Positions 1-11,890 of a stretch of 64,000 nt of DNA are shown in pieces. The translations under genes were made by a program, and so were the position numbers. The stretch lies in contig JAYGXS010000007.1 of assembly GCA_036362985.1 (NCBI GenBank), positions 8,660,024-8,724,023 of the forward strand, given 5' to 3'. Within the stretch, counting starts at the first letter, position 1. Each line of letters begins with the position of its first letter. The notes under the pieces were generated by a model. That model did not search any database, was not told where the DNA came from, and worked only from the letters and a program-made list of their open reading frames with translations. The DNA comes from Ligula intestinalis. Taxonomy: Eukaryota > Platyhelminthes > Cestoda > Diphyllobothriidea > Diphyllobothriidae.

Positions 1-734
1 TGATCATTACGGCTCTGACTTGATGCTTTCCTAATGTTTAAGCAGGTTTTTCTGATGTCCACAACTCATTCAGCCACATGGATGCGGTACTGCTGCATAG
101 AAGGATATTATGTTCCTGACTGTGGTTCATATCCTTAAGTTTAAGAATAAAATGAACTTACTTACCGCATCGTTTAAACAAATGGCAAACCTTTACTTAG
201 ATCGGTTCGGTTGCGACACCTGCCTTTGCAGACACATTAAGAATGACGCCGGCAAGGGCTCAATAGACGCTTTATTTATCTTGCTGACCGAGGAAAAATG
301 TTTGCGGGCGGACAACTATGACACACGTACGTACATCATCTAGCATATGAAACATGCCTAGCTAAACAAAAAAGAAACGCTAAATAATCCAAAACCAGTG
401 TGAAGCATCCACCAAAACATCAAATAAATAGAAAACGACCTCGAAAAATGCGAAAGGGCAACCAGAGTGATAGAAGTAGCATTTTATTGAGTAAATTTTT
501 CCCCTATTTCCAAAAAAAGCGTACATTTCGAAATCACTAAATAATCATGTCTTATGAGTAGACGGAAATTTTATAAATGCATAAAGCTTGCTTGCGCAAA
601 TAAATAACTACGTAAATGGCTACGGGTACGCTAGCTCCTGCAAATTACATTTTAGCCATAAATATCCGTTGCATATGCTCCTATAATAAGTTTTACATGC
701 AATCTGCCTTAAATTCGAGTGCGTATTGACCGGT
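1..734. other. AT-rich stretch, nothing recognised
   Basis: No coding homology, RNA gene or clear repeat boundary is visible. The short open frames here have no recognisable domain and no splice-site or promoter context. Confidence 0.5.
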
Positions 735-1130
735 CGTATATGACCGATTTTGATATCTACATTCAAGTTTAATTATCTGCGCGCTGGGTGCATCGTGTTC
801 AAGGAAGTGTACGTTTTTACGTATGGTTTGAGCAAGAGGCCACACACTTCTCACGAAATGTTTTATAGACCATGAAGACCTTGTTGTATAAATTATAGGT
901 AGCATTACTAAATTAATGAGTTTGACGTGTTATGAATAAACACAGCACAAACGTTAAACAATTGCATAATGAGAAGTTTCCTCAAACAATAAGGTACGCT
1001 TACTTTAAATATATAATTTAATGAAGGTGTAATTTTCTACCAAGCGAGTACAAAAATGTTTCATGTTTGTTTCATAAAATATATTTGAATATATTAAAGC
1101 AGTCAAAATTAATGAGCAGCATGCATAGTT
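735..1130 (+). repeat. Dispersed repeat family A, copy 1 (partial)
   Basis: This AT-rich segment aligns loosely, with the same order of landmarks, to 20060-20330, 50525-50920 and 62040-62420. Landmarks are a block near 765-830 resembling 'TCTACACTTGAATTCAA', a TGAATAAACACAGCAC-like block near 932-948, and a block ending CAGTCAAAATTAATGA near 1100-1114. It looks like the inner part of the palindromic element described at 19787-20670. No ORF is conserved between copies, which suggests a non-autonomous element. Similarity was judged by eye. Confidence 0.5.
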
Positions 1131-3555
1131 TTGAAGAAGCAATGCTTTAGAATGAAGCTCATGGAGAAGCGGACATCCTAAGTATCAATCTTTTGCAAAT
1201 GTTGGCATTATGAAAGTGCGTTTAACCTTATACTCATTATGACTCAAGTAGCTGAATATTCTGCGTATCCAATTGCAGTTGAGTCTTACGAAGACCCTTA
1301 ATAATGTGTACGACAAATCACTTTTACTTAATAGGTATTTTTTGCTAGTTTAAATTCCTTTTTTGGACATTGAAATGCACGCATGAATACCATATATTTA
1401 GATGGCGGGGACATGATTCTATCCAGGATGCTAATGTTTAGCCTGTTCTAATTGGTGCACAAAAGTAACTTCATCCGCAGAAGAAGCGCATTTGCTCACT
1501 TTCAGAAACAAGTCGTAAAGGTCAGGAAAATATCCTAAAACGTAATCACTCGATTGTCTGAGGTCACTGATAGTGTGCCTAAGGCACTAAATGACCAAAA
1601 TGGCAAAGCTGCCTTTTGATAAGTGATAAAATATTCACTGTTCAAAAATAGCATATCCGTTCGCAACCTCGTTGTCTCAGTTTACACTGGACCGACCATA
1701 ATGACTGCCAAAGGAAGTAAATTTCAGGAAAAACTGAGAACAAATTCATAAATGTGCCCAAACCTTGCTCTGCCGGTGCAAACTAATACGCCATATGCCT
1801 TCATCTTGCCTACAAAACGCTCCGCACAGGGCTATTCTCTGCTCAGAAAGGGGCAATAGGTAGGGCGAAGGAAGATACGCAGGACTGACAGCTTTTTCTC
1901 TTCGAAGTAACCACGGGGCGAGGAAAATGTAAACGAACAGCAGTAATCGATTGGCTTGCGTGTATCAGACACGGTATAACACGACGCTAGCGGTAAGGCG
2001 CTTCGGCAGGAGAGCCGAAACCACGCTCTGACGATGAAAAAGAGGGTGATTTTGAAACTTAAGCCACAATTTACCTTGGTTTCAGAAATTTTCTCATCCA
2101 TTTTCCTCCTCTTTGGGGGAATTATGAAATCAATTCAAGAATTTGAGCTATAAGAAAATTCGACAAATGACTACACACTGGTATTATATAACTTACTTTA
2201 ATACCTTGTCACCAGGCCTTTTAATGTGTGTTCACTGATCCCGATCATGTACAGTTATGACTCCAGATCTATTTGATTATCCAGTGTGCTACGCGCTGTC
2301 TACCCCCTCTGTGAAGTATTATTTTGCACCCAAACGGTGGACCTGTGTGCCTTTCCGGAAACATACTGGAAAATTGTTTTTTATTCATATTGCAACACAT
2401 TTTATTGTTTTTGATTACTATGCATATTCCACGCTACGAAAATAAGTGCACAGCAGAGGCTGTTTAATTACTCAGAGGATGTTAATATGTTGTGTACTCT
2501 GGAGGTGCGTCGTATATGAACGGTATTAATGCCGCCGAAATAGTACCCCTCGGTAGGTTAATAAACTATTGGCATATTTCATAATACTATTCAAACGCTT
2601 AATGAAAGGATTGTCTGTAGTCGCTATTGCTGTACAATTTAGACGCCAATTAAATCTGGAACCAAGTATTAGAGATTGTACTGAATAGAAGGTTAAGTAA
2701 ATTCCTAATTTTACAAAATATTCTGACCGATAATGACAGAAGCATCAGCCATTCAATGGGGATTCCGATGATAAACAACATTCCAAAACCTGTGGCGTCT
2801 TTTAAAGAATACCTTAGCAGAGGGTGCATCAGTTAGTTAATGAATTTTATTTATGCCACCACTGATAAACCTATAATCACCACTAGATAGAAAAAAAGAA
2901 GTCTTTTTCGGTTCCACCTCGTTCCTTCAATTCACGCCTTAGTAGCACTTCAGTAATTTGGGCACAGAAGACAGAGCGAGCCAAAAGATTGCAGCTGCTG
3001 TGAATCAACCCAAGCCCAACTGATGCCGGCAAATTGCCCCATCTATATCAAAAAATGTCTTCGGAATAGAAAACTTTGATTCATTTGCTTGGCTTCATTT
3101 CAAACGGATTGGGCCCTTGCATTATTTAGACCCAATTAATAGTTACACTTTTTCGTTTCGTCATTTTTAGCATGCCACTAACGCATTCCTGGGGTAGGGT
3201 TTTTGTATTTTTGTTGACTGATTCGACGTTTCGTTCTACTGTTATATTAACTGTGACCCGCCCTACGTTACTGTGTCAAATGGCATCAAAATAGCTCTAT
3301 TAAAGTCTACGGAGGGACTCGAAAACATTAACATGCACAAAATATGAGCACGCCGAACATGCTGTTTCATAAGGCAGCACACATGAAACTGAGATGAGTT
3401 CTGTCAAAACATGAATCCCAAGTTGGACAGTGTACATACCTAGATGTTCGAAAGATAAAGATAAGACACAGCACTTGTCCCGCAGCGCGACCAGCCCTCT
3501 ATTTTGCTCAGACATGAATGTCGACATTTGGCATCTTTTTAACAATAAAACACAT
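1131..3555. other. Long non-coding stretch, nothing recognised
   Basis: About 2.4 kb of AT-rich sequence. Open frames of 60-90 codons occur but none shows a domain, signal peptide with promoter, or similarity to another part of the window. Confidence 0.5.
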
Positions 3556-3960
3556 GTTCAATCACTCAGGTGGCTAGCTGCGACAGCGCTGTTTGCGCGC
3601 TTCAGCCTCGCTGCTCCATGCGCCACCTTTGGATGCCTAGCGTCTACTAAGTCCTGTTTAAGGGCGGCTCTGCAGTTGCCAGTGCCAAGCACTGCGCTAC
3701 CCACAGAGTGTCACCTGCGCACATGTGGTAATCGAGTGCCCTCAAGAGACGCCACAACACTGTGAATAGGTACCTTTCTTCACATAGTCTCCGCCTAGAG
3801 TGTGTAACGGCGCATTTTGACTGATTTCGAAGGAATGACATCAAACTGGGCCGAATGCCGCCAGTGCATAAGGCATGCCTGTACGCGCCGTCTTTTGTTG
3901 CCACTGTCGATGCCAGCACAAAAAAGGACCAGAAAACCACCAGTCTCCTCAAAAACACCA
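3556..3960. other. GC-rich island of unknown origin
   Basis: This stretch is much richer in G and C than its surroundings, with many CpG dinucleotides (for example GCGACAGCGCTGTTTGCGCG near 3578-3598). It allows overlapping frames of about 100 codons on both strands, which is expected when stop-rich AT content drops and does not show coding. No domain is recognised. It may be the remnant of a mobile element or a host exon of foreign composition. Confidence 0.35.
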
Positions 3961-5436
3961 TATCCAGCCTTCTGTAGCAAAAAGTGGATGATACCGTTTA
4001 TGCGTTTATATTAGAAAAGCCAGCTAGCAGAGCCCATTTGACCCAAACCGTAACCACTGTTATTGAAAACATGTTTGCTGACTTCTGCTATTTCGTCTCC
4101 TCCTCCTCTTCACTCTCCGTTCTTGTACTTTGCTTATTCTGCTTTTGTTCAGCTGCATTTAACCAGAAGGCTTGACAAGTTCTTAACCTAAACCAATGTA
4201 CAAAAATACATGGACACGTTTCCCTTCGAATGTTCATATGTCTATAGAGTTCTACGTACTACCTCAAACAAACTATTTTCACATTCCATCGAAGCTGCTA
4301 TTCATCCATTGGACCACAAATACATGTGGCTTACGTTTATCAAGCATTATTTTTTGCCTTATATGGTACGGCAAATTATTTGGCAACTCGCACCGCTGGT
4401 ATCTCCGTTAATGCTTACTACAGTAGAATGTGAAATCAGAAGATCAAAATTTAACTGGGTAAGTGAACACCCATTCAGGTTGTCTATTTTGTTCATTGAA
4501 TTGATTGGAGGTAAAAAAAGCTTATTATTAGCAAAAAAGTCCAGCTTAGCTCACGTTACTAGGAGCAAAACGGGGCCAAAACCAATATCCTACGCTATTA
4601 GTTGCTGTGGAGAAGCCATACTCATTTGCATGTTGTAATATAAATAATATTAATAAAAACAGAAAATATTTCAGTATATATGTTCAGAGAACAGACAATT
4701 TTGATTTGCATTCCTGAAAATAAGATAAGGGCATTTATGAGATAACGAATTGTTTTGGGGCAAAGAAGACCAAAATAAGTGCGAATAAGCCAAGTTGATT
4801 AGCACTACGCTCAAGTAATAAACGTATATGGTTGTTACTCGTGGTAACCCCACCAAAATAACGACGGTTAACAAGACTAAATCCAAAAATACGAAGCATG
4901 CTATCAGGTTTCTCGGTCAAACTGTGTGCAAAATATATCCTAAGAGTTTCTTTCTTAAGAGCAGCAAAAATGAATAGAAGAGTTTGAAACGGAACGGGCA
5001 GATGGTTTTTATTTTTCTCAAAATTGTCGTTGATAATCTGCCACTCTGCAACAAAATAATGACAAATAATGTAAAATTCATCTTAAAACTACGACTGGTT
5101 AGGTGTCTATGGTGTTTTGCTGTAAAGAATTATTAATCACAAAAAGTCCTACCTGTCGTGCATGGAAATGTGATCACATGCCTTACATGTTTAGCGGTAG
5201 AGGACCATTAAATTATGTTTTATTTATTTTTAAGCCGACTTTATTATGTTTTTAATAACGACGTTCTTCTCCGTTGCTCTATATCTCCGTTCAGTAATTT
5301 ATTTTTTTCTTTTGTATACTTACCTTGTGTACTGTATTCCTCACGAATGCCGTTCTGCCCCCATAGTGGTTCAACCAAAAACACCTATTATCATGCCTAT
5401 ACACTCTAACACGCATATCAAGAAATTTAAATTTTA
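3961..5436. other. AT-rich stretch, nothing recognised
   Basis: About 1.5 kb without recognisable coding or repeat structure. The 142-codon frame at 4210-4638 has no domain, no close second copy in this window and skewed AT-rich codons, so I do not call it a gene. Confidence 0.5.
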
Positions 5437-5530
5437 AAAAGATAGTCCTTTCAGATAAAATAACTTTAATGGGTAAATTTTTGAGTTTGGTATCCCAATT
5501 CGTCCTTGTACGAACAAGACTAACATAAAA
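5437..5530 (-). repeat. Left inverted-repeat arm flanking PLE-A
   Basis: Read on the minus strand, this segment matches 6600-6690 on the plus strand over about 90 bp with scattered mismatches. The shared core includes ACCAAACTCAAAAATT and AAAGTTATTTTATC. The two arms bracket the PLE-A coding remnant. Opposite-oriented terminal sequence around a Penelope-like element is a known outcome of PLE insertion. Confidence 0.65.
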
Positions 5531-5654
5531 GTGCAAGAAACAACGAAAATTGCAAAAAAGCCGAAAAAATCAATAGTTTTACAAAGTGAGACATAATTTA
5601 TATGTTTGGTGTCAGTTACTTTCTGTCTTGCGGTCTCCGTATTTTCTATCGTTC

Positions 5655-6600
5655 TTTGATGTGTTTATAAATATCATTCAATTCGATGTGCCGGTAAATG
5701 CATGAATCGTAGGAGTGCATGGCTTTGAGGAATTCTTGGCCATTTTTTGAGTGGCAAACTCCGACGATGCGTGCTTTATCTTATACAAAGGTGTGTCCTG
5801 TGTTGAGGCAACGCATGACCACTTCGGAAAAACGATCATGCCTATTCACGACTAATTGGTGTCGCGGATGCGCGTGGAGACGGATCTTCCTGTTCGGCCG
5901 CAATATACAGTGTCACAAACTCCACATGGGATTTTGTAGAAGGCTTTTCATTATTGAGGTATCTGAGCCTATCCTGGGGATGTATTACCTGGGTGCGTAA
6001 GGTAGCCATCGGTTTGTACGCCATTTTTATTTGGTGTTTTCGCAAGTGTCTTTAAAAGAGTCAAGTCACATTCCTTTGATGATGGAGGACTCGCCATGTA
6101 TTTTTGTCGGAAGCTTGCGTGGAATTATCTTGTTTCTCTTTGTTGCATTGTTTTTTTTTCATGCATCGGCAAATAAAGCTTTTGGGGTCACCATTTCGGG
6201 AGAACTAATAAAGAAATAATTGAGCTCGATTCGGTAGATTTGTTCTTCAGAGCAGTGTGTCTTTGCTCGAAGTAGCAGACTGTTGACGACACTCCATTTA
6301 TGAGCGATGGATTTGTTACTGTCATAGTGTAGAATAACTTCTGCATATGTTCCTTTGCGATAAATGGATGTTTTTAATGTTCCGTCCATATTTCGCCGCA
6401 CAAGAAAATCCAGAAATGGCAGTTTGTTGTTAACCTCTTTCTCGAGTGTGAAATGAAAGCCCGGAATACTCGAGTTAGTGGTATTGTGGAGCACTTTGAG
6501 TTGCTCCATTTTAACGACAACAAATGTGTCGTCTACATATCATACCCATTACTGATGGTTAATCGATGTAAGACGATTGTGAAATTCTAGTTGTTCCTTG
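5655..6600 (-). pseudogene. PLE-A: 5'-truncated Penelope-like element, RT end plus GIY-YIG
   Basis: The minus strand encodes the C-terminal third of a Penelope-like polyprotein. Starting near 6600 it shows the reverse-transcriptase catalytic box as YVDDTFVVVK, then NNKLPFLDFLVRR and SNKSIAHKWSVVNSLLLRA, which are typical of the region after the palm. After stops and frame changes comes a GIY-YIG nuclease, recognisable from a degraded 'PCGVCDTVYCGRTGR'-like stretch near 5880-5930 and an end part HSKNGQEFLKAMHS near 5690-5740. The catalytic YVDD is intact, but stops lie just before it and in the linker, and everything upstream of the palm is missing. It is a dead, truncated copy. The plus-strand frames over the same bases are antisense shadows. 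Confidence 0.88.
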
Positions 6601-6690
6601 CACTTTTCTTGTGAGTCTTGTTAGTCCGAAGACGATTTGGGGTACCAAACTCAAAAATTCATCCTTTAAAGTTATTTTATCCCAAAGGAA
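6600..6690 (+). repeat. Right inverted-repeat arm flanking PLE-A
   Basis: Inverted partner of 5437-5530. It begins where the PLE-A RT fragment breaks off, so the PLE 5' truncation point joins directly to terminal-repeat sequence in the opposite orientation. Confidence 0.65.
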
Positions 6691-8754
6691 CATCTTTTTC
6701 AAACACCTATTATCGTCGGTCTCTTATAGCTCTATCCAGAAGTTTCTGGTTGCCTTACTGACCTTCATAACGTACTCTTACCTATGCAGTTTTTGACTTT
6801 AATCAAACTGAAATCTATTGAAAGAATGTTGACCTAATTCCATCTCCACTCGATGAGTATCTTGGATGTGTTGAGATAAATGAAGCACCACTGGTCGCTT
6901 TGTAAGTCATGTTCACTCTGGTCTCACGAGGTCGATCATCTTGAAGGGTTCACGTGCTACACTCTCAACCTCGGCAGGAATACGAAGATTCACAGAGTCT
7001 TCGATTTGAGGCAAATCAAATACTTTTTTTTAAAGCGGAAGTCGCAGTTTGGTTCGCTCGATTACTACACGTGCGCTCTAAAACACTCGCCAGTACTGTC
7101 ATCACTTATCATAACCTTAGTTCTACAACGATGGTTTCAAATGGTTCTCCGAAAGCCTTTGCAATTTAAATAGAAATGTATCCCTCCCGGTAGAATTTTA
7201 TGATACGCTATTCTTGTCCTTATCGATTCCTGATTTGTAGCGCTGAACTGAGATCAGAAACGCGAGGGAACATTGGCCCGATTCTTACCATTAAGAGGGT
7301 AACATAGACAGTATATGATGATCTTTTGATTTCGTGTGTGCCCCTTGGAAGGTGAAAACAATGTTTTTTAAGGTTAATGCATGCTATGCCAATGAACGCG
7401 GATGCGGATAACATAAGCCGAAAGTTACCTAGGATCAGGGTCTTTAACATGAACTCAGTCAGCTGCGGCATTGGTCAAGCGCCCACATACAGTAGGTGTT
7501 CTAACTCATTAAATCCAATGATTTTTAAAAGTAATTCCTTTTAACTCAAAAGAAGCCCAAGCTGCGGCCCCAAAAGTCCTACAGCGATTAATTAATGATC
7601 TTTCTTCACAATAGGGCATATTGCGACTTGTGAAGGAATATGGCGTTTTATAGCAATACCAATTTATTAGAAAAACAGAAATTTCAGAAGAAGTGGAAAT
7701 CGGGCGTACTAGGTACACTTAAGTTTAACATGCAGAAAAAGCCTGTTCAGGCAACAACAGCGAGTAACTAAATCAGCAAAAGTAAAATTACGGTGAAAAT
7801 AATCCTCTTGCAAATTATTCGGATAAATATTTCTCCATATTACGTGCAATGTAATATATGGCTGCTACTGAACAGCCCAAATTTTGAATGAATTTAAATA
7901 TAATTTCTAGGTGCAGTTGTAAACGCATAATTTTTTACAGTAAGAGTAATTTCCATCTGCCAGTTTCTAATGTAATTATTTTAGATTTCAATCAAGAAGA
8001 GGCTCATATATTTCTTAAAATGCTTCTTAAGACATTACGATTTTCATTGGCTTCAGTCAAGTGATCATAAATGATGATTATACTCTACGTGCTATCCAAA
8101 CGATATGACCAACAAAGGTGCTTAAAAAGTCCAGAGGCAGTTGATTGATGTCGCGCATTCTTTCATGTTACATGCTGCTACAGTAACTTTTACTGCTGGT
8201 ACTATATCAATATTTAGACGCACTCACCAATAGAAGGTGCCCAGAACTATTTGAGGCACCCGGGTTCCGTATTTCTACTATTGCAACTACTGTTTATACT
8301 GCTGCTTCTAGCGGTGTATCTGAGTGGTTGTAGTGCTGCTAATATTTTTTCAGAAATTACACTGATTGGATAATAATAGCACAAGTCCTACCATGCCCTT
8401 TATTCTTGCAGGTTGCTATCTATAGAACGGTCTATAGTCCAACTTAAGTCGGCTTCTATAGCTTCGGGCAACGGTAGCTTATGTAGCCTCACCCATTAAT
8501 CCCTACAACCTGCATGTTTTCCTACGCAGATGGTGTTTATCGGGTTTTATGGGCGGGAAATTAGAATACGCAGTGGAAAATACTTTAATAAATGCCAAAT
8601 TTCTTTTCAATTTTATTGTATTTAGAAGTATTGTTGATTTATATCTGTAGAGTTTCCTAATCTGTATTAGCATTCAAGTTATTGCGGAAAAACCTGATTA
8701 TCAAATTGCAGATTTCTTGAATTTCTCAAAAAATTGAAATAGTGGTTAGGCGGT
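6691..8754. other. AT-rich stretch, nothing recognised
   Basis: About 2 kb without recognisable genes or repeats. Short open frames such as 6880-7173 have no domain. Confidence 0.5.
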
Positions 8755-9020
8755 CGTCTACCTCAACTTACCTCTGGTCCACATTACCGTTCTAGAGTTA
8801 AATAAGTATAGTTCGCGGCGCTTTGCACCGTGCACCTCTTCAATTCACATGCAGGAAAACCTGCTCCCAGCGGCCGCGGGAAGCAACTTCGGCTGCATTT
8901 TTTCACTTTACACTTACTCCTAAAAATTGCCTTCTCTGCTTATCCTATTCCCCCAACCTACAAAACTCTATAACCACCGTTTTTGCAGGACAAAATGCTG
9001 GGACTAGGAGTATGTGAGTG
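8755..9020 (+). repeat. Dispersed repeat G, copy 1, with partly preserved reading frame
   Basis: This segment aligns over about 260 bp with the minus strand of 31360-31625, at roughly 65-70% identity by eye. A frame starting at 8823 and the frame of the second copy share residues in register: QF-C, T-SQR, FF, then S-T-FA-GQNA near the ends. Conservation in one frame suggests both descend from a coding exon or a mobile-element ORF. The family is not recognised. This copy is open for 64 codons, ending at 9017. Confidence 0.5.
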
Positions 9021-11079
9021 GGACTTCATAAGCTACTTTTGCCTAGCTTCGACTTACAAGAACGTCTGTTCATATTTCCTTAATCCCAGCAGGGAGTGTG
9101 AATGCGTGTCAAGGTTATTTCAAGTAAACAGATAACTTCAGTAACTATTAAGCCAGAGTTGTGGAAATCAAGGCTGGTACGGCTACTTATATTTCTAATA
9201 CTACTGAGTACGGATGCAGCTGAGCGATTGTATCGGTGGGAATATCTATGGCTGTATTATTAGACAGAAAGTGATCCTGATCAAAGGCACCACTGGTGTC
9301 AAATCCCCACAATCTCAACAAGAAGTGTAGCAGTACTGCTGCTAGCAGTAACGTTACCATTTGTCGGAGGTCAGAATATAGTCTTTCCAAATAGGTGCTA
9401 GAAGACAGCAGGGTTTCTGATACTGCAATAGATCAAAAGCTAAGACTGGACTTTCAGAACTAGACTTAACAATCAAAGCTAAGCTAGTGTAACCTAAGAG
9501 ACTCGAGTGCTTTAACTTAAAGGTAAATTTCTGTCTAAGCAAAGGTGTAAGTTTAGAGCCAGCTAGACGTTAAAGTGAGCCATATTTTAATTATGTGTAG
9601 ATAATAAAGCAAAGTAACTGCTATTGTAACATTTAACGAAGTTGGGACTAGGACACCATTGCTAGAGGTAATATGCCAATGCTAAGATTGACTACTCCAG
9701 TAATAATCTTTACTAAGATCATCTGATAGTATATTCTAGTACTAAATTTCTATAATTGTATCAAAAGCTCAATCCCATCTTTGCAACAAGCATAAAGAAA
9801 GGGAATATGAGTTAACTGGCACATTAAACTGCATCCAGATGGATTTGTAAGACACTAGGTGAGCTTATACGTCCGGTAGGTAAGTAAAATACCCCTTAAC
9901 TGACGATTACGCCTTAATTATGGCCCATTGTTGATGTAAAAGAACACTAGGACAGAATTGTAATCGTAATTATCAAAGAGAATTGAACTGAATAACATCA
10001 TACTGACCAACTATATGGACTAGCGCAAACTGTACGTGATGTGCAATTGCAAAAGCCAGTTGATGATATTTCAGTTGGGTGGAACTGCCATATGCGGAGG
10101 ACTGCATCGTACTTGGATAACAATTGTTTCCAAAGCATATAACCAAAACATGCCTACTGCGGCAAAATAAGTAGACAGTTATGCGAAAAAAGTAGCAGTG
10201 ATGCTTAATTGTAAGGTTAATCGCATATATTTTCGTCAGCACGTGTGGTTTCTTACCGAAAATACTATCATTACGTGCATTACGGAACGCAACCACTAGG
10301 TTAGTCCATCAACCTATATACGGTCTACAGGTAAAAACGAACTGGTAAACTGCGTATTTGCCTTCAAAAGGAGCTACTTCCGTATCCATAATCCGGGATT
10401 TTACACAAGGCTCATCGACGCACGCACAACCGAACTTCCTTCGTTTGATCTCTGAGATATAAATCGACAACGGATGCCTACCACGGCGAAAATGGCTAGT
10501 TTTCCTAATAAAAGTAAACGTTAAATGAATAAATACAATAACAAATGAAGAAGAAGCGCCGGTCAAAGAATAATAGCCATTTACTTAAGTAAAGATTTAC
10601 ACGGGATCTTGATGGGGAACTTGGATAAAGGTCAACTGCGCAAAATAAATGATGCGGGAACTGCTTACAATAAACGAAGAGATTATTCAAGGAGGGGGTG
10701 TACACTGGAGTAAGTGAAATAAGGTGGACGGTGTTCATTCAAAATTCATATAACAAATTTAACTGAGAATAGCCCACTTTAAATATGTACGTGGAAGAAA
10801 TTGACTACGTCTGATTGCATATGGGGTTAAGTTCGTGAATGATTCGCATGTAGAAAGCGACAATTAGACCTTAACTTCTAAGTTGGCATGATATTGAAAA
10901 CAAAATATAATTCTATATAATACGCTAAAAATTATGGACATTGTAGCAAAAAGGTTTACAAATTGGTTTGTTTCGGTTAGTTTTTGAATACCTCATGAAT
11001 ACGAAGGGAAAAGCGTACACTGTAGATTAAGCATAAGAGCAAAAAGTGTATGCAAGCGTGGAAAAAAACATAATATTAT
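9021..11079. other. AT-rich stretch, nothing recognised
   Basis: About 2 kb with no recognisable genes. Minus-strand frames at 9973-10296 and 10309-10738 are open for 77-107 codons but show no domain, and I see no second copy of them in the window. Confidence 0.45.
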
Positions 11080-11890
11080 ACAGTAGGCATTGAAAATCAT
11101 ATAACGTATAGTTACCCAGTAAGACGACCTCTTATTACAAATATAAACGTTAATTACAATGTTGTTTTACCGACAACACAGACCATTTTACGAAGCTTTT
11201 TGACCTATTTGGGCCTCATTAGGTTAAAGTAGGTCAACTATAGTGTAGCAGCGGAAATAACCGCCACGCTTGAGTTTCGAACTCGAGTCTCTCCTGCTAG
11301 AGTTACTAATAGTCGGCGAGTAACATGTACAATTGGGTTTCAATTAGCTCGCTTCTCACAAACAGTGTCAGGGTGAGTGCATCCTAAACAGATCGGAGAA
11401 GGATACCCTAATAGCATATAATCCCGATCAAAAACCGACAACACGGCGGACTCGTGGTTCAAGGGATACAGCGCACGCTTCTAGCCGGAGAGACTCGAGC
11501 GTGGCGGCAGTTTCCGCTGCTACACTAGAGTTGACCTACTTTCACCTGATGTGGCCCAAATAGGCCAAAAAAGCTTCAAGAAATGGTCTGTGTTGTCGGT
11601 AAAACAACCTTGTTTCTAATAGTTTGGGAGTTACATGTACAATCGGGTTCCAATTAGCTCGCTACTCACAAACAGTATCAGAGTGAGTGCATCCTAAACA
11701 GATCGGCGTAGGATTACCTAATAACATAAACGTTTGTGCATATTACTACTTGAATGTCGTATGTCTTTTGCGCAAAAGGAGGAAAATTACTAAAAAAATT
11801 GTGAACTGCTGTACAGTTTGCACTCTAAGTGTACATTGCGCAAGTTATACATCCTCCTGCTATAATACTTTTATTATACAGTAGGTGACA
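11080..11890 (+). repeat. Dispersed repeat H, copy 1, split by a SINE insertion
   Basis: The outer parts, 11080-11142 and 11735-11890, join into one segment that matches the minus strand of 18886-19130. Shared blocks include ACCTCTTATTACAA just left of the insertion and GTGCATATTACTACTTGAAT just right of it. In both copies the right part can be read as AYYYLN followed by basic residues, so a short frame is partly kept. Because the second copy is uninterrupted, it acts as the empty site that defines the 11143-11734 insertion. Confidence 0.65.
11143..11734. mobile_element. Composite SINE insertion with 9-bp target duplication
   Basis: ATAAACGTT occurs at 11143-11151 and again at 11726-11734, flanking 574 bp that are absent from the related sequence at 18886-19130. 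Inside are two inverted copies of a tRNA-derived SINE (about 11157-11310 minus, 11440-11615 plus). Each is followed by a direct repeat of about 100 bp (11313-11430 and 11626-11725) containing AATTAGCTCGCT and CATCCTAAACAGATCGG. Each SINE has a B-box-like core near TTCGAACTCGAG or its degraded form and, in the tail, the same CAAATAGG loop seen in the hammerhead-bearing SINE at 35.7 kb. Here the core is degraded (CTGATGT, AAAA). The arrangement suggests a dimeric or head-to-head SINE moved as one unit. Confidence 0.7.

Noticed and set aside
4210..4638. 142-codon ORF as a gene
   Set aside because: No recognised domain or second copy. Composition is that of AT-rich non-coding DNA.
5719..6219. Plus-strand ORFs over PLE-A
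   Set aside because: Antisense shadows. The minus strand carries RT and GIY-YIG motifs in order.
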